The notes under the pieces are model-generated. The model was not told where the DNA came from, made no database searches, and worked only from the letters and a program-made list of their open reading frames with translations. 64,000 nucleotides of DNA from Daphnia pulex (lineage: Eukaryota; Arthropoda; Branchiopoda; Diplostraca; Daphniidae): NCBI RefSeq assembly GCF_021134715.1, contig NC_060018.1, positions 11,735,501-11,799,500 of the forward strand. Direction: 5' to 3'. This document shows positions 35,918 through 47,867 of this stretch, in pieces. The first letter of the stretch is position 1, and every line of letters starts with the position of its first letter. A program made the translations under genes and the position numbers.

Positions 35918-38900
35918 ATGGAAATATCTCAAAGAGGTTTCATTATCCTCGCGTTCATCTTGTACTTTCAACTGATGGCAACCGCGTCTCCGCCGCAATC
36001 CAGCACTAAATTTCCATCTTCAGCAAACAAGTAAAATTGCGTTACGAACAAAACAAAATCAATTCCTAAATTATTTTAATTTGAACTAATAAAGCTCGGA
36101 GGAAAAATTTGTGATTCGCAAATGCTGTGGTCCAGGCCAAGTGTACAATTTCAATTGGGAAGAGGATGTAGCCGATCGTAAAGATCGATGTGTTAAATAT
36201 TCCATCACCAGCAGCCATCCGTCTTCGCAAAACTATTCTCGACAGGTTTTCTTTGGCTCCGAACAGACTGTGCCATCTCAATACGCCATTGAAGATGTAG
36301 AAATCGACGCGGGATTTCCTAGCAATTGCACGCCGGATCGATACGGAAGCACTTTGATTTTACTGGAACCCGACATGAGAATGGCCGACCTCTTCTATCC
36401 AATTGCATCTGGCCAGCTGTTAGTGCCACATCGGTTTTGGGTTCTACAAAATGAACACCACTGCATAGAAGACTTTTTCCTGGACGGAAATTTCAAAAAG
36501 GTTTTTTTGAATTTCTTTTCATTTGATTTATAAATTGTTATTTATTTATTTCTAGGCTAGAAGAGTTGCGTTTATTTGTACGTCGCACACCCATCCGTTT
36601 CCCACAAGTGCCATTGACGATTTTGGAAAATTACAATTGGATTTTATCCGATGGACGGCACCTGTGGAACTGTCAGCCTTTGCCGGGAAAACAGTTGTTA
36701 GAAAATGCTGCGACCGAAATGAAGTTTACTCACAAAATCTGATTTGCATTGAAAATAATCGAGGAGCTTCAACACAATTCTTCGATGAACTTCAATTCGC
36801 CAAAAGCGACGAGCTATTCTTCCGGTTCGGATTACCCATTTGCTCCGACCCATTTCTCTACCGACGACAAACAATCGATTTTGTATTAAACTCGAACGGC
36901 AGTTTGGAAATTAATTCCGGTAGCAATTTAGTTTCTATTGAAAATTATTGCATGGAGGACATTGTCTACAAGGATTCCGTGGGTTTACCCGTCACATCCA
37001 ATCTCGCAATTTTCTGCTCCGATCAAAAAATGGAGTTACCCAAAAAAGAAGAAGTTGCACCAGCAGAGAAGCCGACCATTAGCGAAACCGCATCTGAAAT
37101 GGTTGTTCGCAACGAGTCGAGTATTAAAGTGAATATGCCCAAGTGTTGTCCATCTGGATCTGTGATGGACGAGCGAGATAACTCCTGTCAGCCACTGAGA
37201 TTAGAAGACGAATCTTCGGATGCTGGTTCGATCATCTCACGGGCGCTGAACAGCCACATTCAGAAGAATTACAACATTTCCAGCACCTTAATGGCCAACA
37301 CGTCAATTTCCTGCCCATTCATAAAAAACATTCCTTTGCAACCAATGTATCATAGTTTTGGGAAACTTTTGTTCGAGTCCGTCGGCGAAGAAAATAATAA
37401 TCTGTCACTTTTAACACATTTTTATTTTGAGAATTACTGGGATTTAAAAGTGAAGCACCGGCCTTTTTGCGTGGACTTGGCACTTCTTCGAAATGAAAGA
37501 GAAGTTTTCTATCAGCCCAAAGCTTTTTACTGCACATCAAAATCTCATCGTGTTTCAATCCACTACCCAATTCTTCTGCTGATCTCGGCCGCCGGTTTAT
37601 TAGCCACATTTATTATTTATTTTATTGTTCCAGCCTCCGGTAATATAACTTTTCATATACCATTCTGTTTTTATTAAGCACCAGTAGATAATTAGGGAAA
37701 AAATGTAAATGTTGGTCTTTCAGGTTCGGCGAAATTAGTTACATCAGGATTTGGAGGAGGAAGTAGGAAGAGGTCCAGAGTTACAACGATGGCGATGATG
37801 TTGACTGGTCGAATTTTGTTATGCCACATCATTACCTTGTGTCTGGTTTGTTTAAAACTCTTTATTGCTTCTATTCATATACCTTAACAAAAGATTTTTT
37901 TAAAATTATTATTTAGACGTTCATTTCGTTGTCAATTGTTCAACTAGAACTAGTACCGCAAGGTCAACCTGCATGTATAGCGATGGGTATAACATTGTTT
38001 CTATTCATGTATTCTTAAGTCAGACTAAACTTATGTCGTTTGCGTATGTAATTTATTTTACATCCGCATAGGCTATATTATTTATTTCGCATCGGTTGCT
38101 TCATTTTCCTGGTTGACGGTGTACTGTTTCGATTACTATCGTATCTTCAGGTAAATTTCTTATAATATAGATTATTATTATTATTTATCATCTCAAAAAT
38201 CTATATTTTTGAAATTTAGTGGATCATTCAAAGTTTCTAACGAAATGCTATTCATTCCGTATTCGGCTTTCGGCTGGGGTTTTCCTATCTTGTCAATGAT
38301 TGCTGCTTTGGTCACACAGTTCCAGTCTTCACAGATTGGAATCTCGGAAATTTTCAACCCCAACATGGGTCTCTTGAAATGCTGGTTTGCAGGTTATAAT
38401 TTATTTGAATGTTAATTACGATATAAAAAGACATTTTCAGCAGTCCTCATTATTAATTGTAAACTATATGTATACTTATCTAGATGGTACTTCCGCACTG
38501 GTTTTCTTTTACGCACCCGTTGGGTCCTTGCTAATATTCGACATTGTTTGTTTTCTAACTTTACTCTTCAATCCAAATTTAATGCATTGCTGGAGAGGAA
38601 AACAGGGAATGACAATGCGCACCAATCGAAACGCATCAAAAGATTCCAAAGAGCAGCAAGAGTAAGCAAACCAAAATTATAATGCCCTAAATATATTTTT
38701 TCCTTTGCGTTTAAAAGTTAAAGTATTATCAAATTTAGTTTCAAAATGGCGCTGAAACTTTTTTTCATCACCGGAATTCCTTGGATATTTGAATTCGCTG
38801 CTTGGCTCCCTTTCTACTTGACCGATAACTCGTTTTTACGGACCAACGCCATCTATTTTTTCGAAATCAGCAATTTACTTAACTCGTTGCGCGGCGTCAT

Positions 38901-39141
38901 CATCTTCATCATTTTCATTGTTTTGAATCGAGACGTCCGTCGTTTCTTGTGGCCTCGTCTCAAGAGGATTTTTGTTCGAGAGGATTCAAATATCGTACGC
39001 AGTAATCGATCCAATATCGAAGACCCGTCGTCCTTCTCGACTCAATCGACATCTGGGATGACGAGTTCCACTTCCAATTCATTCGGCAAGTCAGAGGAGA
39101 GAGCCGATTCGAATTCTTCATCGCAAACGAAATCAAGTTAA
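35918..39141 (+). CDS. Methuselah-like G protein-coupled receptor 1
   Basis: Nine exons: 35918-36030, 36095-36500, 36556-37639, 37724-37845, 37917-37986, 38072-38150, 38220-38392, 38484-38661, 38739-39141, giving 875 residues. A signal peptide (MEISQRGFIILAFILYFQLM) is followed by an unusually large ectodomain with three Cys-led modules (VIRKCCGPGQVYN, VVRKCCDRNEVYS, MPKCCPSGSVMD). Seven membrane segments follow: ILLLISAAGLLATFIIYFIV is the first, FFITGIPWIFEFAAWLPFYL the sixth and LRGVIIFIIFIVLNRDVRRF the seventh; the last is typical of Methuselah receptors. The tail is Ser-rich. Arthropod Methuselah receptors are surface sensors tied to stress resistance and lifespan; the ligand here is unknown. 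No damage is seen. Confidence 0.9.
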
Positions 39142-39288
39142 CAATTTCTGATTACAGAAATGTATAGACTCATGATCGATCCCTAAATTCAAACTGTATT
39201 AGTGTTTTTTTTTAGTTCTATTATAAGCTATAACATTCTACATTGCTTATTGTGAATGTTGGAAATACCAATACAGTATCGTTATTCC

Positions 39289-40401
39289 ACTTTTGGCTTC
39301 CAATACGTGTGTTTTGGTCTTAAAGTAATTGTCTTCGGGTTTCGTTCGAATTTTGTCGAAATGAACTAATTATTTGATTTTTTAAAAATAATCCCAATGA
39401 CCTAATCCGTTCAGCAGATGTCGAGCAGGGTGAGAAAACCGCTAAAATAGTTTTGAGCAGTTTGAATTTAAGGGGGCGCGGGCCGCGGGGTATTTTTATT
39501 GGTTTTCTATCAGTGTCGTCTGCTCGAAAAATAGCAAAAAATTACAAAAATGTGGTCGTCGTGTCAAATGTGGTCGCGTCTTTTTATGGAATAGCTTAAT
39601 ACACACTCCATGCTGTTTAAGCAGGTAAATAAAACTAAGAATACAAATAGAATTATTATGGGAGCTTATAAAGAAGATAAACCTGTTCCAGGTTTGTGAA
39701 ATGTTTCTTGACTAACATTTCGTATCATGGAAGCCACCTGTTGATGCACGGCAGTTTATTTGCACTATATAACCTTTTTTTCCTTCGTGCAGATTTGAGC
39801 CAGCTATCATAACGACAAGTTATGCAAGTTTTGATTGTGTTGGCAATGACCTGACACCAGCAACAATCTCAGTTTCATCGATTGGGTAATGATTTTCGTT
39901 ACTTTTATTCCTGTGACTAGATATTATGCATGATTTACATAAATGCAGTGTATTGCATGAAAACCTTAAATTCTACTTTTTATTCACAGTTAGGGTTTAC
40001 CCAGCACTCTCTCATTTTCAACTTTTCCTTTTGGTTGTTTCTGTGAATGTTTTTCATAACCCAGTTTCTATTTTTTATTTAGATAAACAGCATTCTGTTT
40101 GATAGGAGAAACTACTTACCGATGTCGGTCGAGTTACGTATCATTTCTTCCCCATTCTTTAAACTCCAGCTGTCCTCGTGTGTCCCATACTTCCATGTGA
40201 GTCTATTCAAGAGGACCTATTCTGCCTGCTGCCGTATTCAACTTTACTGCGGATGGAGCACTTGAGGATGCCTGGCCGTATTTCACACGCTATAAAAGTA
40301 AGAAAAATGTATCTGTTCTCCCTCTTCAACTATTTAGTGGCGTTGATTATAAATGGTAACACAGTACGGAGTACGTTTTTTCCTTATTGACTAGAACTGT
40401 C
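39289..40401. other. Spacer between the duplicated units
   Basis: No supported gene. A short plus-strand frame at 40178-40390 has no recognisable features. Confidence 0.4.
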
Positions 40402-40869
40402 GAAAAATTCCCCGGCTAATAACGAGCAAGGTCGTTATTTTAATTCAAGGACTTTGAGATTAGGCTAATGAGAATAACAAGTAGATGGTATTATCTTCTT
40501 CTAAAAGTTGAAGAAGATGGCAAACATGTCAGCTTGCATGTCAGTCGCAATAATAAAATGAATGGCATGCAATTTCACGTTGCATAAGCCTTGGTAGAAT
40601 AAACTATAAATGATTTTCCTTTTTGCAAAGTAATTACAAAAAACCAACAAAATGAAACTACCGAGAGTTTCAGAAATATTTACAAAATTTTAAGTAAAAC
40701 GTGCCAGTCGCAATTCTATAGCGTCCGCTACAGCGCACTTAAAGCGTGTCTGTGGGACAGCCAAACGTAATTTGATGCACCAGCAAAGTAATGCGAAACT
40801 GGCATTTTTTTTCTTATTCCACTTTTCACCCACAGGCAAGTGGATGACACTGCTTTCATGGAGTAACAA

Positions 40870-40942
40870 GGTCCTGTGGCCCAATGGATAAGGCGCTTGC
40901 CTACGGAGCAAGAGATTCCAGGTTCGATCCCTGGCAGGATCG
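40870..40942 (+). tRNA. tRNA-Arg (anticodon ACG), copy 2
   Basis: Identical to copy 1 except at positions 66 (C, giving a Watson-Crick G7-C66 pair) and 73 (discriminator G). The upstream ~120 bp (CACTTAAAGCGTGTCTGTGG...) are also duplicated. Confidence 0.93.
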
Positions 40943-42389
40943 AGAGGAAATGAATTAGATGCATGATTCTGCTTGAAGTAATTTGTTTTAGTTGTATTTT
41001 AAAGAAGAATTGTTTAGGAAAGTTAATTGGTGTAGCTTCTTTGGTTAGAACTTGTACAGTAGTCAACATAGTCACTATATACTTCCAAAACCTGAATTTC
41101 ATTTGAATATTGGGCGTTCCCGCATCCTGGTTTTGAGCGACTTAAACTGATAATAGAGAGAAAGGACCCTGGCGGCCCGTGCTGGTCATTTCATTGCCTT
41201 TGATTCAAAACTGGATAACATTTTTATTTTTGTCCAAACCAACAGCTATTTTTTTGTTGACTAGGATCTGTCGCAACAGAGTTCGAAAACTGTGTTCATA
41301 ACTAGCCCTTTTTTTTATTCCAGAAAAAGACAGGGTCTTACATGGTCTGCGATTGGCTCATTTTGCTTCGACAAACATCAGCGAATTTTTTTTTTCAATA
41401 AAGAGCTTGTATCAAATCTGGAAATCACCTTCATGATGCAGAATTAATTATAACTTCGAAAGACGTCAGTAGCTAGCAGCCAGTTGAGCAGGTTCTTCCC
41501 CCGGTTCTTCCGAAAGGTAAAAAAAAATCACCATAAAATCTGTAAGGAAAAACCCAAAGTCTCACAAATACGCGTAACAATTTTCAGAAGAGGAAAATAG
41601 AATAACGGACAAGATTTAATGCTAATTCATGGTGAGTTTTTAGAGTAAAATTAATTCTTCATTCACGCCCTTTTTTTTTGGATTTTCATAAAGATTGGTC
41701 GTTCACATTTCTTATCATCCTAAATAGGAGTCTTGATTTGTACAAGAGACATGGTTACCTTAATTATTCAGATTTATTTCATTTCACATAGTTACATTTC
41801 TTTTAAATTTTCTCTTTACATGTATGTACGCAAAACCTATATTTAATTGATGACAAGTTCCGTCACGACTGCTGTCTATGCTGCGATTGCCGCATTCCAA
41901 GTACAAATATGGAAATCGTGATAAGTGATTTAGAGAAAGGAAATTCGAAGGTTACAAAAGAAAAGTACAGCATCATGCAGGATGTGTGTGTTACAAAAGA
42001 ATAAGAAAATTATGGAATCCATGCGTATGTACGTATTAACTCCGTATAATCGTATACGTCATAAATTGAAAATGAGTAAATTGAATTACTTCTGTCATTT
42101 ACTCATTTATCATCAATTTTGTAAAAATTTTAATTCTTTTAGTGACGAAAAGAGGGCGTCCCAGAAAAGTTCCCAAAGGCTTTTTGAAAGAGCCTTGAAT
42201 ATACCTTTGAAAGATGAGGAAATTTTCTTCTACGTCTCATACGATTTTGTGAGCTGGACTGATACGAATGTTGTAAGCATCTCCAAACTGCGTACCGGTA
42301 TTGAAATATTACTTTTACTTCGGTTGTAGAATTCGTTGTTAATTAATTTTCAGTTATTAGTGTAGCCCTAAATTGTGGATTAGCTAATC
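40943..42389. other. Non-coding spacer between tRNA-Arg 2 and receptor 2
   Basis: 42100-42280 is the copy of 35740-35840. The rest has no match in unit 1 that I can see. Confidence 0.35.
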
Positions 42390-45300
42390 ATGGAAATATC
42401 TCAAAGAGCTTCTATTATTCTGGGGTTCATCTTGTACTTTCAACTGATGGCAAACGCGTCTCCACCGCAATCCAGCACTGCATTTCCATCTTTGCAGCTT
42501 CAATACTCTTCAATTAACAAGTAAAATTGCGTTATGTGAAAAACAAAATCAATTCCTAAATCATTTTAATTTTGAACTAATAAAGCTCAGAGGAAAAATT
42601 TGTGATTCGCAAATGCTGTGGTCCAGGCCAAGTGTACAACTTCAATCGGGAAGAGGATGTAGCCGATCGTAGAGATCGATGTGTTAAACATTCCAACACC
42701 AGCAGCAATCCGTCTTCGCAAAACTATTCTCGGCAGATTTTCTTTGGCTCCGAGCAGACAGTGCCATCTCAATACGCCATTGAAGATGTAGAAATCGACG
42801 CGGGATTTCCTAGCAATTGCACGCCGGATTTCTTACTAGAACCCGACATGAGAATGGGCGATCTCTTCTACCCAATGCCATCTGGCCAGCTGATAGTGCC
42901 GCATCGGTTTTGGGTTTTACAAAATGAACACCACTGCATAGAAGACTACTTCTTGGACGGAAATTTCGAAGAGGTTTTTTCGCATTTCTATTCATGTGTT
43001 TGCTTTCCTATATTGCTACTTATTTATCTCTAGGCTAGAAGAATAGCGTTTATTTGTACGTCGCACATCCATCCGTTTCCCACAAGTGCCATGAACGATT
43101 TTGGAAAATTACAATTGGATTTTATCCGATCGACGGCACCTGCGGAACTGACAGCCATTGCCGGTAAATCGGTTGTTAGAAAGTGCTGCGACCGAAACCA
43201 AGTTTATTCGCAAAATAAAGAGGAAAAATGGTGCACTGAAACTAGAGGAGCTTCAACACAATTCTTCGATGATCTTCAGTTCTCAAAAAGCGACGAGCTA
43301 TTCTTCCGGTTCGGATTACCCATTTGCTCCGACCCTTTTCTCTACCGACGACAAACAAGCGATTTTGTATTAAACTCGAACGGCAGTTTGGAAATTAATT
43401 CCGGTAGCAATTTAGTTTCTATTGAAAATTATTGCATAGAGGACATTGTCTACAAGGATCCCGTTGGTTTACCCGTCACATCCAATCTCGCCATTTTCTG
43501 CTCCAACGAAAAAGTAGAAGATTTACTCGAAGAAGATGCAGAGAAGCAGACCATTAACGAAACCGCATCTAAAATGGTTGTTCGCAACGAGTCGAGTATT
43601 AAAGTGAATATGCCCAAGTGTTGTCCATCTGGATCTGTGATGGACGAGCGAGATAACTCCTGTCAGCCACTGAGATTAGAAGAATACTCAGATGCTGACA
43701 CCATTATCTCACGAGCGCTGAACAACCACATCCAGAAGAATAACAACATTTCCATCACCTTAATGGCAAACACATCGATTTCTTGCCAAGTCATCGAAAA
43801 CATTCCTTTGCAATCAGAGCATCACAAAGTTTTGTTCGAATCCGTCGGCGGAGAAAATAATAGTCTGTCACTTTTAACGCACTTTTATTTTGAGAATTAT
43901 TGGGATTTAAAAGTGAAGCACCAGCCTTTTTGCGTGGACTTGGCACTTCTTCGAAATGAAAGAGAAGTTTTCTATCAGCCCAAAGCTTTTTACTGCACAT
44001 CAAAATCTCATCGTGTTTCAATCCACTACCCGATTCTTCTGCTGATTTCGGCCGCCGGTTTATTAGCCACGTTTATTATTTATTTTATTGTTCCAGCCTC
44101 CGGTAATATAACTTTTCATATACCATTCTGTTTTTATTAAGCACCAGTAGATAATTAGGGAAAAAATGTAAATGTTGGTCTTTCAGGTTCGGCGAAATTA
44201 GTTACATCAGGATTTGGAGGAGGAAGTAGGAAGAGGTCCAGAGTTACAACGATGGCGATGATGTTGACTGGTCGAATTTTATTATGCCACATCATTACCT
44301 TGTGTTTGGTTTGTTTAAAACTTTTTATTGGTTCTAGTCTCTTCATAGACGTTACAGTGTAGTTAAAGATTATTATTTTTTAAATTATTTAGTCGTTCAT
44401 GTCGCTGTCGATTGTTCAACTAGAACTAGTAAGCCTACCGCAAGGCCAAACTTCATGCATAGTGATGGGTATAAATTTGTTTCTATTTATGTAAATTACA
44501 ATGTGGCAGACTAAATTAATATTTTACATGTACGCATAGGCTATATTATTTATTTCTCATCGGTTGCGTCGTTTTCCTGGTTGACGGTGTACTGTTTCGA
44601 TTACTCCCGTATCTACAGGTAAATTTCTTATCCCAAATTTCAAAGATAATTTTTATGATTGATTATTCTCGAAACAATGTTTTCGAAATTTAGTGGATCA
44701 TTCAAAGTTTCCAACGAAATGCTATTCATTCTGTATTCGGCTTTCGGTTGGGGTTTTCCTGTCTTGTCAATGATTGCTGCTTTGGTCACACAATTCCAGT
44801 CTTCCCAGATTGGAATCTCGGAAATTTTCAATCCCAACATGGGTCTCTTGAATTGCTGGTTTGCTGGTTAGTTTACTTGAATGGATATTATGATATTATT
44901 TATACATATTCAGTGCGTAAGTTCTCATTAATTGCAAATAATATGTACGTATCTAGATGGCACTTCCGCACTGGTTTTCTTTTACGCACCCGTCGGGTCC
45001 TTGCTAATATTCAACATTGCTTGTTTTCTAACTTTACTGTTCAATCAAAATGTAATGCATTGCTGGAGAGGAAAACAGGGAATGACAACGCATACCAATC
45101 GAAACGCATCGAAAGATTCACAAGAGCAGCAAGAGTAAGCAAAACAAAATTATAATGTCCTAAATATTTTTTTTTCCTTTGCGTTTAAAAGTTAAAGTAT
45201 TATCAAATTTAGTTTCAAAATGGCGCTGAAACTTTTTTTCATCACCGGAATTCCTTGGGTGTTTGAAATCGCTGCGTGGCTCCCTATCTACTTGAACGAT

Positions 45301-45594
45301 GACTCGTTATTACGAACCAACTTCGTCTATGTTTTCGAAATCACCAATTTACTTAATTCACTGCGTGGCGTCATCATTTTCATCATTTTCATTGTTTTGA
45401 ATCGAGACGTCCGTCGTTTCTTGTGGCCTCGTCTCAAGAGGATTTTTGTCCGAGAGGATTCAAATATCGTACGCAGTAATCGATCCAATATCGAAGACCC
45501 GTCGTCCTTCTCGACACAATTGGGGATGACGAGTTCCACTTCCAATTCATTCTGCATATCAGAGGGGAGAGACGATTCGAATTTTTCAGTGTAA
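42390..45594 (+). CDS. Methuselah-like G protein-coupled receptor 2 (tandem duplicate)
   Basis: Nine exons: 42390-42520, 42586-42973, 43034-44102, 44187-44308, 44393-44468, 44540-44618, 44694-44866, 44957-45134, 45213-45594, giving 865 residues. It has the same architecture as the copy at 35918: signal peptide, three CC-led ectodomain modules, seven membrane segments and a Ser-rich tail. Differences cluster in the signal region (six extra residues QLQYSS), in module 2 (NKEEKWCTET in place of NLICIENN) and in the linker before module 3; the membrane part is almost unchanged. The pattern fits conserved signalling with drifting ligand recognition. Intron 3 is identical to its counterpart, whereas most other introns differ. 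Confidence 0.9.
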
Positions 45595-45788
45595 ATAAAA
45601 TGAAGTTTAAGAATTTTTTATTTTTTATAAAAATATATACTGTGTATAGACTTACGATCGCTCATGAGATTACAATCTACAAAATTCAAACTGTATTAGT
45701 GTAGTGCATTTTTAGATTTGATTTTAATTATAAGCTTTCAAATTATACATTGAATTATTGTGAAATACCAATACTGTATTTGTTATCC

Positions 45789-46860
45789 GAGAAAAAAAAT
45801 TTGTTAACTGTTTTTTACCTGTCCGTATTCGCAGTTTCTCCCCAAGGCTTCACGCCCGAACGTCTCCGTATTTGGGTTATAGTGTAGTACGGTGTGTTAC
45901 TAGCCATACCATTCCTACGTATGAACAAGTAGGGAAATGAATCAATGCAAAATAGACACACGAAACCTAAAAGTCCGATACATCAGCGACCATAAATCTT
46001 TCGCTCTTTTCACGTAGGTATCACCAACATCGCATCAGATTGCAAATGTAAAATTTAATAGAACGAAGTAAACAATATTGTCAGACCAAAATTCAGTAAT
46101 AAGTAGATTTGTAAATAGAAATAGAAATAAATGCTATTATAAAGATATGACGACGGAACAAGAAATTGCGCTGCGTAAATAAAAAGCTAAATCTAAATCA
46201 ACTGTCGTCTATTCGCATAGCAAAAGAAGATCTTGATAAGCAGTTTTACATTTGTTTGATTTGGTAACTGATCAAATGGATGGTGAGGATAAGACAGGTG
46301 GAAGCAGGATGTGTGTCTGTGTGATGTGGTGAGAGGTTTTGCCGTTTTGGGTCATCTTCTTCCTCGTACCAGGTACGTAGTATAAGGTGTCCCAAATTTA
46401 TTACCTGGTACGGACTGGGTACAGATGGCTCTATACACCAGCAACAGGCGCATCAAGTGTTGGATAGGATCGGACAGGATGGATGCACAGTTGCACACGC
46501 AAAGTCTGCTGGTCGACCGCAAATGGCCTGGAGTCATCAATTTCCATCGTTACACCTCCCTTTCTCAGCTGGCTGTGTAACGAAAGGTAACCGATAATAC
46601 AGTTTACCGTTAGTTTACGTAGGGATAAATGCTTAGGTTATTTTTGTTTCCTTCAAGCGAGTCTATATGGAAGTCCGGCGCAGAGCATTTTTGTTCAAAT
46701 GGATATATGGTGCCAGGCGGTGCCGAATACTCGTTTTTTTTAACTGCCTGGTACGGCCGTCTCCCGTCCATATACATCAAGACGCTATAAGGAGTTCAAA
46801 AAATTTAGCCTGCAGCTGAATTTGTATAACGTTCAGCTCAGTGTTAACCCAAAGGTCCTG
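45789..46860. other. Intergenic, no supported gene
   Basis: Short frames only. ACCAGGTACGTAGTAT and ACCTGGTACGGACTGG near 46368 and 46404 form a small imperfect inverted repeat. Confidence 0.35.
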
Positions 46861-46862
46861 GG

Positions 46863-46900
46863 CGAGTATAAAAAGAGCGAAGGCTTTGTTGTGAAAGCAC
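46863..46900 (+). promoter_or_regulatory. TATA promoter of the secreted Gly/His-rich gene
   Basis: GAGTATAAAAAGAGC around 46865-46879. The start is inferred about 30 bp downstream near 46895. A non-coding first exon ends at the GTAAG donor at about 46986, and the acceptor at 47121-47122 lies just before the ATG. Confidence 0.6.
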
Positions 46901-47126
46901 AGTTTGTCCCAAAACAACTAAACAAGCAGACGTGAAGCAGAGGAAGTCTTATTTGTTCAATTCTGACGTCCGTTCGATCAAATCGGTAAGTTACCTTTGC
47001 AACAATTTAATATTTGGTCAAACTGCTGCTGCTGATTCTTTTCTTTCAAGTGTATACCCGACGTATGGTGCGCTGCAATGCCAGTATAAATTCTCATCCA
47101 TTTTTATTTTTTACTTTTGCAGAAAA

Positions 47127-47867
47127 ATGAAGACGGGGTTAATGGTATTACTACTTATTCATCTGGTTTCTGTTACATTGGCTGCTGTTGTTCCAGCAGC
47201 AGTCGATGCTCAAGTCACCGACGCTGTAGTAGCAGACAAGAAAGATGATGTCATAATAACGTTAACCGAATCGGTCGAATCCGCTGAATCTATCGAGTCA
47301 CTCGGAAGCAACGATCCGAAATTAACCAGCGGTACTCCGGCGATAGAAGGAAATCAAGAAAACGAGTCGGCTGAATCCACCGAGTCCATCGTGTCCGCTG
47401 AATCAACAGAGTCACCTGTATTAGACAACGATGTCCTGAAAACCTCCAGCACATTCCATCGTCGTTACCATTACCCAGCAAGATATCCTCAATACTATCG
47501 CCGACCAGTTGCTTTCGGCGGATATTACAACAGATATCCTCAGAGGCACAGCGTCAATCGCTATTCATATTACAATCGGCAGCCAGTCCATTACACCCGA
47601 CCAACTTATTCGTCGCCGTCTCACTCTTATTATAATTCTGGCTCGTCCAGTTCTGGTTATTCCCCTTCGAATGGCGGGTACTCAGGTGGGAACGGGGATG
47701 GCGGGCAGCACGGGCATTCGGGGCACGGGCACTCGGGTGGGCACGGGCACTCGAACGGGGATGGCGGACACTCGGGTGGTGGACACTCGGGTGGCGACAG
47801 CGGGGGTGGTGACAGCGACTGGGCATGTCGACGTAAGCGAGGAGCCAGAAGCAAACGTTGCTTTTAA
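47127..47867 (+). CDS. Secreted Glu/Ser-, Tyr- and Gly/His-rich protein with a cationic two-cysteine tail
   Basis: A 246-residue protein from one coding exon. Signal peptide MKTGLMVLLLIHLVSVTLAA. Residues ~45-105 are acidic Ser/Glu repeats (ESVESAESIES, ESAESTESIVSAESTES). Residues ~110-165 are Arg/Tyr-rich (RRYHYPARYPQYYRR, YYNRYPQR). Residues ~175-230 are Gly/His/Ser repeats (GHSGHGHSGGHGHSNGDGG). The last 16 residues are DWACRRKRGARSKRCF, with only two cysteines flanking ten residues that are mostly Arg/Lys. No family is recognised. The layout (acidic pro-region followed by a cationic end) resembles antimicrobial peptide precursors; a cuticle, silk or metal-binding matrix role is the alternative. 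The TATA box and lone 5' leader intron suit a highly expressed secreted product. Confidence 0.8.
   Translation: MKTGLMVLLLIHLVSVTLAAVVPAAVDAQVTDAVVADKKDDVIITLTESVESAESIESLGSNDPKLTSGTPAIEGNQENESAESTESIVSAESTESPVLDNDVLKTSSTFHRRYHYPARYPQYYRRPVAFGGYYNRYPQRHSVNRYSYYNRQPVHYTRPTYSSPSHSYYNSGSSSSGYSPSNGGYSGGNGDGGQHGHSGHGHSGGHGHSNGDGGHSGGGHSGGDSGGGDSDWACRRKRGARSKRCF

Larger units (their letters stand above)
34094..39288 (+). repeat. Segmental duplication, unit 1 (tRNA-Arg plus Methuselah-like gene)
   Basis: Starts at GAAAAATTCCCCGACTAATA and matches 40402 onward. The similarity runs, with gaps, through the tRNA, the region just before the receptor gene (35740-35840 against 42170-42270), the whole gene and about 150 bp past its stop, where both copies share AAATTCAAACTGTATTAGTG and a GTGAAATACCAATAC-like end. 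Confidence 0.85.
40402..45788 (+). repeat. Segmental duplication, unit 2
   Basis: Second copy of unit 34094-39288, in the same orientation. The spacer between the two is about 1.1 kb. Non-coding parts differ by many substitutions and indels; most exons are far closer. Confidence 0.85.

Noticed and set aside
36637-37677. A stop at 37677 as the real end of receptor 1
   Set aside because: Reading past 37639 runs into intron 3. The donor, acceptor and six further membrane segments downstream show the gene continues.
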